A DNA stretch of 64,000 nucleotides. Origin: Clostridiaceae bacterium. GTDB taxonomy: Bacteria > Bacillota > Clostridia > Lachnospirales > Lachnospiraceae. Shown here piece after piece: positions 1 to 9,347 of this stretch (the stretch's first letter is position 1; every line of letters starts with the position of its first letter). A program made the translations under genes and the position numbers. Where the stretch lies: contig QXWR01000020.1 of NCBI GenBank assembly GCA_009911065.1, positions 23,360 to 87,359 on the forward strand. Direction: 5' to 3'. The notes beneath the pieces were generated by a model that saw only the letters and a program-made list of their open reading frames with translations, had not been told where the DNA came from and did not search any database.

Positions 1-765
1 AAGAAGGTAACCGAACAGTGCAAACAGATGGAGCCAATGGTAAGAGCTTTATTTACGGTTTGTGATATTGAAGACAAAGTGATTGTATCTGCTGAAATTC
101 CGGGTGTAGATATTACGGAAAGACCAGTGTTTTATAAAGGTGTTGGTAGAATCAAAGGTTCTTATATTCGTGTCGGGGAATCTGATGAGCCAATGAGTGA
201 ATATGAGGTGTATAGTTATGAGGCTTTTCGTAAAAGAATTCGTGATGATATTCGTACAGTAGATGAAGCGAAATTACAGCTTTTGGATGAAAAGCGTTTA
301 AATGATTATTTGACTATGGTAAAACAGGAGAGAAGAAATCTTTCGGAAAATGTATCGAAGGAAGAAATTTTGGAATTGATGGCAGTTATGGTATGTAATG
401 TTCCTACATTGGCTGGGATAATGACGTTTTCTAAATATCCTCAAACATATTTTCCGCAGCTCTGTATTATTGCAGTATGTTTACCTGGAACGGAGATGGG
501 AACAATAGGAGAAAGTGGAGAACGCTTCATTGATAACAAGCGGATTACAGGTGCAATACCAGATATGTTGGAAGAAGCAGTTGAATTTGTACGAAAGAAT
601 AGTCGAACTAAGACTATTATAGATGATAATGGGAAGAGAAAGGATAAACCGGAATATCCAATTAAAGCAGTTAGAGAAGCAATTTTAAATGCATTAGTGC
701 ATCGCGATTATAGTTTGCATACGGAAAATACACCGATTCGTATTGAAAGGTGGCTTTATGGATAA
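1..765 (+). pseudogene. Truncated ATP-binding protein (AlbA_2 / HATPase_c_4 family)
   Basis: The reading frame is open from base 1, so the gene starts left of the window. The visible part matches the middle of the family of putative transcriptional regulators or RecG-like ATP-binding proteins. Typical pieces are the GRIKGSYIRVG segment and the start of the C-terminal ATPase domain, with the N-box-like AVREAILNALVHRDYS. Just after TPIRIE the protein stops abruptly at 765, where the family normally continues for well over 100 residues. The ATPase domain therefore lacks most of its nucleotide pocket. The last codons overlap the ribosome site of the RhuM remnant, so a deletion joined the two genes. 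The family assignment is fairly secure; the function is not predictable from this piece. Confidence 0.7.
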
Positions 766-1415
766 AAAAATGCAAATCAGAAACAGTACTGCTGATTTTC
801 TTGTATTTACAAAGGAGAATAGGGAAGACAGCATTGAAGTCAGAGTGCATGATGAAGATGTATGGCTGACGCAGAAGAGCATGGCTCAGCTTTTTGAATG
901 TTCTACAGATAATATTGGCTTACATTTGAAAACATTTTTGCCAGCGGAGAGCTGGATGCAGAAGCAGTTACCGAGAAATCCTCGGCAACTGCTTCTGATG
1001 GTAAAAAATATATGATGAGATTTTATAATCTGGATGAAATTATCTCTGTAGGTTACAGGATTAATTCCATTCGTGCGACCCAATTTAGACAGTGGGCAAT
1101 TACCTGACCCAAACGGAGATGAAAGATTTAAATCAATTTGTTACTATGTATCTGGACTATGCGGAAAGACAAGCAAGACGGCAGATTCCCATGACTATGG
1201 AGGATTGGGCAAAAAGACTGGATGTATTTCTTCAGTTTAATGAAGAAGAAGTTCTGAAGGATAAGGGGAGAGTATCTGCTGAGATTGCTAAAAGCTTTGC
1301 TGAGAGTGAATTTGAGAAATATAGGATCATTCAGGATAAGCTGTATCAAAGTGATTTTGATAAGTTATTATTTGGGATTGGTGAAGGCGGGAAAGAAAAC
1401 TTAAAAACAACTTGA
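758..1415 (+). pseudogene. RhuM family protein, frameshifted and internally deleted
   Basis: Three segments in different frames match RhuM, a protein often found near type I restriction genes and prophages. The first runs from the ATG at 758 (after AAGGTGG) and includes VRVHDEDVWLTQKSMAQLF. A missing A in the run at about 929-932 shifts the frame. Reading then continues as ASGELDAEAVTE and ISVGYRINSIRATQFRQWA until a stop at 1106-1108. The third, starting near 1095, is the usual C-terminus (LNQFVTMYLDYAERQA, RVSAEIAKSFAESEFEKY) and stops at 1415. The central part of the family, on the order of 100 residues, is missing. The gene is dead by at least two lesions. Confidence 0.85.
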
Positions 1416-1701
1416 CAATAATTTATCAATAAAATCCCCCAATACCGGGAAAGCCCCCTGGTGCAGAAAGCCATTACGGATATGGGGGATATTCTTTTTA
1501 ATCAAAAGGAAAGGGATGTGCCGAAACCGGAGAGAGAAGCAGAACTGCCGCAACAGCCAGCACCGGAAGAAAAGACAGGCTGTACGGACGGATGGAAACA
1601 TGGCTTTGGGCAGGACGGCACAGGAATCCGGGGAAGGCGTTGCCCCGTCAGAAAAGAAGTCTAAAGAGCCGAAAAAATGGATAAAAAATATAAAGTTATG
1701 A
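1416..1701 (+). pseudogene. Unrecognised coding remnant
   Basis: Coding-like sequence continues after RhuM in two overlapping frames (1461-1664 and 1516-1701), both open and both lacking a credible ribosome site. One frame reads MQKAITDMGDILFNQKERD and then a proline- and glutamate-rich stretch. The other ends in a lysine-rich tail. The higher GC and style resemble the C-terminal tail of a mobile-element protein such as a relaxase or primase, but no family can be named. It is probably the scar of a deleted element. Confidence 0.3.
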
Positions 1702-1760
1702 AAACAAGAAAACAATGATCAGAAATGCCACCATAATTAAAATATCTATTAAATAAATAT

Positions 1761-1789
1761 TGACACCGGAGAAGTTATGAGTTAATATA
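1761..1789 (+). promoter_or_regulatory. Strong sigma-A-type promoter for the ABC leader
   Basis: TTGACA at 1761-1766 and TAATAT at 1784-1789 are separated by exactly 17 bases. Transcription would start near 1796, about 440 bases before the first ABC gene, leaving a long untranslated leader. Confidence 0.7.
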
Positions 1790-1816
1790 GGTTCATATTT
1801 TAAAGAAAAGGCAGGT

Positions 1817-1858
1817 ATGTATATGTTGGTGGTATCTGTAATGACAAAGAACAACTAA
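1817..1858 (+). CDS. Candidate leader peptide (13 aa)
   Basis: A short ORF, MYMLVVSVMTKNN, begins about 20 bases after the predicted transcription start and is preceded by a weak GGCAGGT ribosome site. An alternative start is the ATG at 1823. It is followed by hairpin-forming sequence (AGCACT near 1888-1893 with AGTGTT, and CAGCATT with AATGCTG near 1929-1946) and then two terminators ahead of the ABC genes. That layout is typical of translation-coupled attenuation in antibiotic-resistance leaders. Whether it is translated is inference. Confidence 0.35.
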   Translation: MYMLVVSVMTKNN

Positions 1859-2019
1859 ATATAATAAAGAGGGTAAGCGTTGCGAGTGGTAAGCACTAGG
1901 GATAGTGTTTTATTTGCGACACCCTTTTCAGCATTATTGAATGCTGGTTGTTTCTGCCTTACAGAATACTGCATATACTGGGAATTATTGTCTTGTTTTG
2001 ATGAATGAGAAAAGGGAAA

Positions 2020-2047
2020 GTATGACGGTAGAGGTCATGCTTTTTTT
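2020..2047 (+). terminator. Leader terminator 1
   Basis: A 7-bp stem (2020-2026 with 2034-2040, one G-U pair) is followed by seven T at 2041-2047. It lies inside the leader upstream of the ABC operon. Confidence 0.45.
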
Positions 2048-2148
2048 GTTTTAGACCAACTATGAAATGGAGTGCAAGTTTTAAGACATTGCGGGTATCC
2101 TTTCATGGAAAGCCTTGTTTTATTACGTCAATTTGAGACATATGGATT

Positions 2149-2192
2149 CGTGGTTTCAGTCTATTTATGATAGGCAGAAACCACGTTTTTTT
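2149..2192 (+). terminator. Leader terminator 2 ahead of the ABC operon
   Basis: CGTGGTTTC at 2149-2157 pairs perfectly with GAAACCACG at 2177-2185, followed by seven T. It sits only 42 bases before the ABC ATPase start, so transcripts from the 1761 promoter must pass it. It is either an attenuator or the end of an upstream unit. Confidence 0.7.
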
Positions 2193-2233
2193 GTGTCTTG
2201 AACGAAAATATATTTCATTTGGAGGTTTTAAGC

Positions 2234-3205
2234 ATGAAGATGATACGGACAGAAAATATAACGAAAAAGTATAAACGGTATAAGAAGCAGGAGGGAGTGA
2301 TAGGAAGTATTAAGGGTCTGTTCCATAGAGAATATGAAGAAAAAATTGCGGTAGATGCCTTTAACATGGATGTGGATAAGGGTGAGTTTATAGGATTGAT
2401 TGGACCGAATGGAGCGGGTAAAACGACCTTAGTGAAGATGCTGACTGGTATTATTGCGCCAACAGGCGGCGAAATTCAGGTCATGGGATTTTATCCGAAT
2501 AAGCTGGAGAAGGCATTTAAGCATCAATATGCGGTAGTTATGGGGCAGAAAAGTCAGTTGTTTTTTGAGCTGACAGCGGAGGACACGCTGAGACTGTTTA
2601 AAGAAATATATCGTATTCCGGAAGACGAGTATAGGAAAAATAAGAACTTTTTTGTGGAATTGTTTCAGGTGCAGGAGCTTATGGATGTACAGGTAAGGAC
2701 ATTATCATTAGGAGAAAGGATGAAAATGGAATTGATTGTTGCATTGCTTCATAATCCCAAAATACTGTTTTTAGACGAGCCGACAATTGGGCTGGATGCT
2801 GTGGCAAGTAAACAGATTCGGACTTTCTTGAAAAATATAAATGAATCGAGAGGGACAACCATCCTGCTGACTTCGCATTATATGGAGGATATTAAGGCAT
2901 TATGCAAACGCTCTATTGTAGTAAATTACGGCAGAAAAATATATGACGGCGATACGGATATGTTATTTGAACAATACCAGAAAAGCAAGAAAATGACCAT
3001 ATACTTTGAGCATAGCGTAGAGCCTGATATCCCGGATTATTGCAGGATATTAGAAAAAACAAATGACAAACTGGTGCTTGAAATACCAAAACAAAATACA
3101 GAAAAAGTTCTGGAATCGTATATCGGTCATTATCCGATCCGGGATATTGGAATTGAGGAAGAAGAAATAGGCTCTGTAGTAGAGCGCATCTATAAGGGGG
3201 TGTAA
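2234..3205 (+). CDS. ABC-2 type transporter, ATP-binding protein
   Basis: This is the ATPase of a three-gene exporter (323 aa). The start at 2234 is chosen because GGAGG lies at 2221-2225; an upstream start at 2198 has no ribosome site. Walker A is GPNGAGKT (about residues 58-65), the signature is LSLGERMKMEL, and Walker B runs into the D-loop as ILFLDEPTIGLD. The H-loop histidine is in LLTSHYMED. The N-terminal KYKRYKKQEG stretch and the C-terminal extension are usual for NatA/DrrA-like exporters paired with DUF990-type permeases. The two permease genes follow without gaps. The substrate is unknown; the upstream leader with terminators suggests drug-responsive expression, which is inference. 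Confidence 0.9.
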   Translation: MKMIRTENITKKYKRYKKQEGVIGSIKGLFHREYEEKIAVDAFNMDVDKGEFIGLIGPNGAGKTTLVKMLTGIIAPTGGEIQVMGFYPNKLEKAFKHQYAVVMGQKSQLFFELTAEDTLRLFKEIYRIPEDEYRKNKNFFVELFQVQELMDVQVRTLSLGERMKMELIVALLHNPKILFLDEPTIGLDAVASKQIRTFLKNINESRGTTILLTSHYMEDIKALCKRSIVVNYGRKIYDGDTDMLFEQYQKSKKMTIYFEHSVEPDIPDYCRILEKTNDKLVLEIPKQNTEKVLESYIGHYPIRDIGIEEEEIGSVVERIYKGV

Positions 3206-3208
3206 AAC

Positions 3209-4003
3209 GTGAAGAAATATTTGGAAATTGCCAGGGCATATATGAAGGCGCAGTTAATCTGGAGAGCAGATGTATTTATTGATGTGATTCTGTCAGTGGC
3301 TAAGATATTGTTTGCATGGATCTTATGGAGTATTTTGTTTGAAGGAAAAGAGCAGATAGCAGGATTGGAATTTCACACCATGATTTCTTACTATATCATA
3401 AGTTCCTATCTATTCCAGATGGAGAAGTCTGCTGAAATCAGCCAGCAGATGACGGGGATGTTGAGAAACGGCACTTTTTCAAAATATATGGTGATACCGG
3501 TACAGACACAGGGCTATTTTGTGGCGATGGAGGCCGGGAAGATTGCATTTTCTTCAGGCATTGGCTTTTTAGCAACGGTTCTGTGGTTTTGTTTGTTCCG
3601 GATTTCCATTGTACATACAGTCAATTGGATGATATTGCTATGGGGAATTATCATGGTTGTTTTAGGTCTGTTGTTTATGGCTTTGCTCAATTATTTCCTT
3701 GGGATTTTAACTTTAAAATTTGAGGAGATCAGTACCTTTCTCATGATAAAGGATAATTTATCAGCAGTTGTGACAGGAGCGGTGATTCCCCTTGCACTTT
3801 TGCCGGAATGGATGATAGCCGGCATGAGATTTCTGCCGTTCTATTATGTTACATATCTCCCAAGTATGCTGTTTCTAGGAAAATGTGAGGATGAAGCAGT
3901 GACAGGTTTATTGGTTTTAAGTATATGGTGCATTTTCTTTATTGTTTTAAATCAAGTAACTTATGAACATTATCGAATGAAATATGACGGAGCAGGAATA
4001 TGA
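3209..4003 (+). CDS. ABC-2 family permease (first)
   Basis: This 264-residue membrane protein has about six hydrophobic segments, beginning with a short cytoplasmic MKKYLEIARAYMKAQLIW. It starts at a GTG three bases after the ATPase stop, with the GGGGGT at the end of the ATPase gene as ribosome site. It resembles ABC-2 (ABC2_membrane_6/DUF990) subunits, which occur as unequal pairs with one ATPase. It overlaps the next permease by ATGA, so the two are translationally coupled and probably form a heterodimeric channel. The family is clear; the substrate cannot be inferred. Confidence 0.85.
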   Translation: MKKYLEIARAYMKAQLIWRADVFIDVILSVAKILFAWILWSILFEGKEQIAGLEFHTMISYYIISSYLFQMEKSAEISQQMTGMLRNGTFSKYMVIPVQTQGYFVAMEAGKIAFSSGIGFLATVLWFCLFRISIVHTVNWMILLWGIIMVVLGLLFMALLNYFLGILTLKFEEISTFLMIKDNLSAVVTGAVIPLALLPEWMIAGMRFLPFYYVTYLPSMLFLGKCEDEAVTGLLVLSIWCIFFIVLNQVTYEHYRMKYDGAGI

Positions 4004-4791
4004 AAGATAATTTTAAATTTTTGACAGAATTAATGAAATTAAGGTTATCCCATATCATGACATTTCGGTTGGGATTCTTTGGGCCGTTTTTTATTGACAC
4101 CAGTTATTTTCTGGTTCAGCTTTTTGCCTTTGAGGCAATTTACGGGCATGTGGATGAAATTCGTGGATGGGGGCATGGAGAAATCCTTGTTTTTGTAGGA
4201 ACATTTTCCCTGATCAATGCCCTTAACATGATCATTTACTTTTTTGGAGTGATTTCCATACCTGAAAAAATACAAACCGGTGAACTGGATTTGTATCTGA
4301 CCAAACCGGTAAATCCGCTGTTGCGGATTACTTTTGAAAAAATAAATCCAGGTTCCATACCGCTATTGGCTTTCAGTGCAGGTATTATTGCGTATGGGGT
4401 GAAAGAAATAGACATGGGTTTTTCATGGTCTACTATTATTCAATATCTGTTTCTGGTTTTTATGATGACGATACTGTACTACGATATGGAACTCTTGATA
4501 CGATGCTTTGCTTTTTTTGTTTTCTCTGTAAACAATTTAACGAAAATTGAGGAGACAGCGATTGACTTGTGTTTGAAAATACCAGGGATTGCTTTTTATG
4601 GAATTTATAAGTTTATTTTTTATTGTGTATTGCCATATGGAATCATTGCAACGTTGCCGACACAGGCACTTATAGGGGCACTGTCAGTAAAAGGTCTGTT
4701 TTTTGGAGTAGTAATTGTGTGTATTTTTACTTTTTTTGCATTATCATTTTGGTCATATGGAGTACACAGATATGAAAGTGCAAGCAGTTAA
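4000..4791 (+). CDS. ABC-2 family permease (second, DUF990-like)
   Basis: This 263-residue partner permease has hydrophobic segments and the motif IPEKIQTGELDLYLTKPVNP, typical of the ABC2_membrane_6/DUF990 family. The start overlaps the previous stop (ATGA). It is the last gene of the exporter operon. No terminator follows directly on this strand; the next hairpin, at 4913, has its T-run on the opposite strand. Confidence 0.85.
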   Translation: MKDNFKFLTELMKLRLSHIMTFRLGFFGPFFIDTSYFLVQLFAFEAIYGHVDEIRGWGHGEILVFVGTFSLINALNMIIYFFGVISIPEKIQTGELDLYLTKPVNPLLRITFEKINPGSIPLLAFSAGIIAYGVKEIDMGFSWSTIIQYLFLVFMMTILYYDMELLIRCFAFFVFSVNNLTKIEETAIDLCLKIPGIAFYGIYKFIFYCVLPYGIIATLPTQALIGALSVKGLFFGVVIVCIFTFFALSFWSYGVHRYESASS

Positions 4792-4904
4792 TTATTCGTT
4801 ATTGGAGAAGCTGGGGAAAGCTGTGCTTTCTACATAGAAGGCGACACAGGAAACCAAAGACACAAACTATTTTACACTACCTAGTGCGCAGTTCCTTTTC
4901 TGGG

Positions 4905-4938
4905 AAAAAATACAGCCGGACTTCGAAAAATCCGGCTG
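4905..4938 (-). terminator. Terminator of the PBP gene
   Basis: CAGCCGGA at 4913-4920 pairs with TCCGGCTG at 4931-4938. Read on the minus strand, the stem is followed by a run of T (4905-4910). It lies 200 bases past the PBP stop. The rest of the 4792-5138 gap holds no gene that I can see. Confidence 0.75.
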
Positions 4939-5138
4939 TTGGTGTAAAATTTAAGTATATAAATCCTTATATCATTACACAAAAATTATACTTTGAACGA
5001 GAAAGGATATCCACTAAATTTTGATCCTTTTTCTATCTGTTAGCCGTATTCTTGAAACCTTCGCTAATTAGTAATGTTTTGGAAAATGGATTTCCGTGAT
5101 TTTCGCTCAAAAAAAGTGAAAAAAGTTTTTGTTGTTTG

Positions 5139-8114
5139 TCAGTCAATGTTATTGATATTTGCTATCCCTCCTGCATCTCTGGCCATAATATTTTCCAGAT
5201 CCAGATATCCGAAATAAAGACGGTACACATTCTTAGCAAGGGAAGCTGCATTTCCAGACGTATATCCGTTAGGGATATTTACGGTCACAGCAATTTCAGG
5301 ATTATCATAGGGACCATAAGAAATGAAAAAAGCGTGATTTGCATGGCTTTTTGATTCTTGAGTTGTACCAGTTTTTCCTGCAATAGGCACTTCTAAATCC
5401 TGGAACAGCTTCCTGACGGTTCTTGACGAATTGTTGGCAATTACCCGTCTCATTCCTTCTTGTACGATATCCCATGTGGTTTCTGAAAAATCCAGTTTGG
5501 TATATGCTGGGGCCGGATATTCTGGTTCCTTCCCACCAGAGGGATCGACGATCCGGTCAATCAAACTAAATTCATATACAGTTCCTCGATTCGCTATTGC
5601 AGTTACATAACGGGAAAGCTGTATGTTGGTATAGGCATGGGTCGCTTGCCCCATGGCAGAGCGTTCCGGGTCTTCCGTTGTGATATGAGGATCTGTTTCT
5701 GGAATCTCTACACCAGACGTATGATCCAGTCCGAAAAAGCCAGCATATTTTCGGATCATATCAATTCCACAGTCAGGATTATAGTTCCCATTTTCATCTA
5801 TGGACAAACGTTTTCCTAACTCAGCAAAATAGTAATTGCAGGAATTTTGGATTGCTTCTGTTATTGTTTCTTCTCCATGTTTCCCAGGATAGATCCAGCA
5901 TTTAATGGGAAGTATTGCCTGGTCATATAATCCAGTGCAATTTACATTTTCCTCAATTTCCACAGCCCCTTCCTCCAATGCAGCGACAGCCATGATCGGC
6001 TTGAATGTGGAAGCAGGCGCTTTCAAAACCTGGGTGGCTTTATTATAAAGAGGATTGGACAGATCATGTAATAACCATTTATAATATGCGGCGTCTATGG
6101 TTCCAGAAAGACGGTTGCCGTCATATCCGGGATAAGTCACAAGGGCCAGGATTTTTCCGGTATTTACATCGGTTACTACAACACCTGCTGTACATGGTTC
6201 CAGTGCCATTTGTGCTGGTGTCAATTCCAACCGGATAATCTTTTCCTTAATAAGCTGAAACGCATAATCTTCATTCTGTGTTTCCAACAGGCAGATCTCC
6301 TCCTCGTTATGCGCCAAAATTCCCTGGGAATAAAGAGCCAGTAAAAGATCGCTGCCAGTGACCGTTCCATTCTCGATCAGATGTCGGTATATTTCTTTTT
6401 CAAATCCACTGTCATTTTCAAGCATCTTTAAGGTATATTCTAACAGTTCGTGAAATATATTTTCCAGATCAGAGTATTTTTGTTCTATGTTCAAAGAAGA
6501 GGTATAGATCCATCCTTCTTCAATACCGTTATAAAGATATTCCCTAAGATTCCCCGTTCCGTCTTTCCACGCCAGATATTCTCTGCTGCTTTTATCAATT
6601 TCTTCTGTTTTAATGATTCCTTGTTCTCCTGATGACAGATAGGAAACAACATAAAACATATAATCTGCAATATCTTCCGGCAGCTGGCACTGTGCTGTGG
6701 GAGTCGAATTATATAACTCGTTTCTCATGGCCTTAAAAGCTTCTGTCCTTGCAGCAAGGAATGTTTCAAATATCCTGACTTCGGCATCAGCAGTACTTTC
6801 TTTCAAATGTTTTGTGGAAATCACTCCATTATTGATCAGTTGAAACCATGCACTTTTTAGGGGGATCATTCTGCTGGAACCACTAGCGTTTTTATTGATA
6901 TTGTCCTCCGCATTAATTAGTTTTGAAGCCAGAACTCCTGCCAGCTGTTGCTCAATTAAATGATAGATACCTTTTTGCAAATCTCTGTCTATGGTTAGAT
7001 AAACATCACAGCCGGACTTAGGAGCTGTTTGGGAAATGACCTCCCGGATATGCCCCACATTATCTACATAAACTGACAAGTGCCCTTTCGTACCTTGAAG
7101 TGTAGTTTCCATAGTCCGTTCTATTCCTGATTTGCCCACAATATCATCTGGTTCATACTCTGGGTTTTCCTGCCGGAGAAGTTCCAATTGACTTTCCTGC
7201 ATATTTCCTACATATCCAATGATCGGAGAAAAATAGATACTGTCATTATATTTACGGATTGTGGTTTCTTCTGCATCTACTCCAGGCAATTCATCCATAT
7301 GTTCTAAAATATCTGCCATTGTGGAAGTATCAATATAAGAAGAAATTTTAACTGCTTCATATTTTTTATAAGAAGTCAGCCCTGTTGTGTACCAAATATC
7401 CATAACTTGAAGTGCTTCTTCCGGTGTTATAAGCACCGGATTCCCTTTTTTATCTTTTATTTCATCCAGTTTGTAATAGTGATACCGATTTTTGAAAAGT
7501 TCTTCCGCAGAAATATTCGAAGGGAATTTTCCATCCGGTCCAGTAAGCTGTTCTGGAGATTTAAGTCCAAATATGTTACATAAAAAACGCTTATGAGATA
7601 TTTCAGAGGTTGATGTAAAATACATTTCTCCATGTTCATATACAGCGATCTCAAGTTTTCCAGATACCTTGTTTCCATGTTGGTTTAAAATTTGAACCAA
7701 TTTTAAAAAAATCTTGTTTTTTTCAGATATACTTTTACACTGTCCATTGTCACGGAACATAACTATATAAGCCAGTTCATTGTAAGCCAGTTCATTACCG
7801 TTCCTGTCATAGATATTGCCTCTGACTCCGGTAAAATCTAATTCTTTTGTTGTCATTTGCAGATAATTATTGAGATATTGCTCTCCATTTATGATCTGCA
7901 GTTCATACAGCCTTACTACCAGTCTGGTAAACATACAGAAAAAAACAATAAACAAAATGACTATACGTGGACAAGCCCATTTTCTTTCTCTACGTTTTTT
8001 TCCGCTTTTCTGAAAATTCATGGTGTTTTTTCTCAGAACAGAACCGGCTTGACCTCTGGTGTCAAAGGTTTTATCTAGTAGTATTGAAAGGGTTCGATTA
8101 AATCTCCCAGGCAT
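5139..8114 (-). CDS. Class B penicillin-binding protein 2 (peptidoglycan transpeptidase)
   Basis: This 991-residue membrane-anchored transpeptidase cross-links peptidoglycan. A basic N-terminus is followed by one membrane helix (about residues 48-66, IVILFIVFFCMFTRLVVRLY). The PBP dimer/pedestal domain follows, with GVRGNIYDRNGNELA. The catalytic domain holds STFKP (Ser near 701), SCN (near 757) and KTGTT (near 915), so all three penicillin-binding motifs are present. The protein is much longer than the roughly 600-700 residues of most PBP2 proteins. The excess is a largely helical insert of about 240 residues (roughly 400-640) between QKGIYHLIEQQLAG and GVVVTDVNTGKILAL. The start has TAGGAGG at good spacing. 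It stands alone, divergent from a LysR gene. Confidence 0.92.
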   Translation of the reverse strand: MPGRFNRTLSILLDKTFDTRGQAGSVLRKNTMNFQKSGKKRRERKWACPRIVILFIVFFCMFTRLVVRLYELQIINGEQYLNNYLQMTTKELDFTGVRGNIYDRNGNELAYNELAYIVMFRDNGQCKSISEKNKIFLKLVQILNQHGNKVSGKLEIAVYEHGEMYFTSTSEISHKRFLCNIFGLKSPEQLTGPDGKFPSNISAEELFKNRYHYYKLDEIKDKKGNPVLITPEEALQVMDIWYTTGLTSYKKYEAVKISSYIDTSTMADILEHMDELPGVDAEETTIRKYNDSIYFSPIIGYVGNMQESQLELLRQENPEYEPDDIVGKSGIERTMETTLQGTKGHLSVYVDNVGHIREVISQTAPKSGCDVYLTIDRDLQKGIYHLIEQQLAGVLASKLINAEDNINKNASGSSRMIPLKSAWFQLINNGVISTKHLKESTADAEVRIFETFLAARTEAFKAMRNELYNSTPTAQCQLPEDIADYMFYVVSYLSSGEQGIIKTEEIDKSSREYLAWKDGTGNLREYLYNGIEEGWIYTSSLNIEQKYSDLENIFHELLEYTLKMLENDSGFEKEIYRHLIENGTVTGSDLLLALYSQGILAHNEEEICLLETQNEDYAFQLIKEKIIRLELTPAQMALEPCTAGVVVTDVNTGKILALVTYPGYDGNRLSGTIDAAYYKWLLHDLSNPLYNKATQVLKAPASTFKPIMAVAALEEGAVEIEENVNCTGLYDQAILPIKCWIYPGKHGEETITEAIQNSCNYYFAELGKRLSIDENGNYNPDCGIDMIRKYAGFFGLDHTSGVEIPETDPHITTEDPERSAMGQATHAYTNIQLSRYVTAIANRGTVYEFSLIDRIVDPSGGKEPEYPAPAYTKLDFSETTWDIVQEGMRRVIANNSSRTVRKLFQDLEVPIAGKTGTTQESKSHANHAFFISYGPYDNPEIAVTVNIPNGYTSGNAASLAKNVYRLYFGYLDLENIMARDAGGIANINNID

Positions 8115-8317
8115 TCGGCTGTACCTCCTACAATATCATGAACAAGCAAAACAACCGGTTTCTTGTTTGCTGCTGTACTTTTAGCATTGGCAAGCTGCAC
8201 CAGCTGTCTTAACAACTGGTTCAACAATTTACAATATATACTAAAATTAAATAGTTGAAAAATTGATTTAATTGATATAATATATAGTATAAATTCTATA
8301 TTATTAAGGAGAATAGC

Positions 8318-9196
8318 ATGACTCTGCTAGAAATTGAGGCTTTTCTTGCTGTCGTAAAATATGGAAATATCTCACTCGCAGCAAAGGAGCTATATATCAC
8401 ACAACCTACATTGAGCAAGCGGATAAAAATAATGGAGAATGAACTGGGGTATTCCTTGATCAAGCGTCAAAAAGGCTTAAGAACTGTACAGCTGACACCT
8501 GAAGGAAAGAAATTTTTAATCATTGCAGATAAATGGAAAGGCCTTTGGAAAGAAACAAATGAAATATTTTCTGTTGTCCAAAAGCCAAAGTTGTTGGTAT
8601 CAGCAGTAGAGAGTGTAAGTTTATATCTTTTTCCCAAGGTATTGCAGGAATTTTTACGACAGAACTATAATCTGAAAGTTGCCTATCAACACTCCCCAAG
8701 TGCCTACACCTATATGGAAAGCGGACTGCTTGATCTGGCATTTATTGAAGAGCCAAAATATTCCAAACATATCCATGCAACTCCTGCTTTTTCTGAACCT
8801 TTTGTAGTTGTGTCCTGCTGTAAGATTGCGGAAGGCGACACCGTATCCGTTGATGATTTGCCGCCGGAATATGAGATTCATGTGTCCTGGAACCCGGAAT
8901 TTGAAAGCTGGCATTCGAAGTTTTTTGATGAGAAGATTTCTCCACTTATTATATTAAGTCAGGACTCTTTGATTCCATATGTGTTGGAAGGGAAAGCCTG
9001 GGGGATCGTTCCTTATTCTACGGGTATAAATCTAAACAAGCAGGGCTTTCATATTTATCGCCTGCTTGGGGGTCCACCGGATCGTTTTATCTATTACTTA
9101 GTTCATGGTTATGAAAAAAACAAATTAATTCCATATTTCCTCTCTCTGCTAGATCAGGAACTGAGGACGTACTCGGAAATTATATCATTTTTGTAA
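8318..9196 (+). CDS. LysR family transcriptional regulator
   Basis: This 292-residue DNA-binding regulator has a winged helix-turn-helix at residues 1-60 (GNISLAAKELYITQPTLSKR) and a periplasmic-binding-like effector domain after it. AAGGAGA precedes the ATG by 7 bases. AT-rich sequence upstream (8250-8300) contains TTGAAA and TATAAT-like boxes, but with a short 15-base spacer. LysR proteins usually control the divergent gene, here the PBP, which would be unusual. The downstream neighbours are IS and toxin debris, so its original target may be lost. The 8115-8317 intergenic region shows no other gene. Confidence 0.88.
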   Translation: MTLLEIEAFLAVVKYGNISLAAKELYITQPTLSKRIKIMENELGYSLIKRQKGLRTVQLTPEGKKFLIIADKWKGLWKETNEIFSVVQKPKLLVSAVESVSLYLFPKVLQEFLRQNYNLKVAYQHSPSAYTYMESGLLDLAFIEEPKYSKHIHATPAFSEPFVVVSCCKIAEGDTVSVDDLPPEYEIHVSWNPEFESWHSKFFDEKISPLIILSQDSLIPYVLEGKAWGIVPYSTGINLNKQGFHIYRLLGGPPDRFIYYLVHGYEKNKLIPYFLSLLDQELRTYSEIISFL

Positions 9197-9208
9197 TAAT
9201 GAGGAGAA

Positions 9209-9345
9209 CGTAGACTGCGCAGGGAGCTGGAGGAAAAGAAAAAGGAGATCTCATTCTTAAAAAAGCCACCGCATTCTTCGCAAAGGAAATCGATTAGATC
9301 AGGATCGGTTTATTGACAGGCATAAGCAGGAGTTTGACATTCGCT
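9209..9345 (+). mobile_element. IS3-family transposase scar (OrfA end plus OrfB start)
   Basis: The stretch encodes the C-terminus of an IS3-type OrfA (RRELEEKKKEISFLKK), then ATAFFAKEID and a stop after a shift at a run of six A and G. Next comes a typical OrfB N-terminal segment, RFIDRHKQEFDIRW. The rest of both proteins is gone. The OrfB frame runs directly into the toxin remnant starting near 9350, so a deletion joined them. Confidence 0.75.
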
Positions 9346-9347
9346 GG

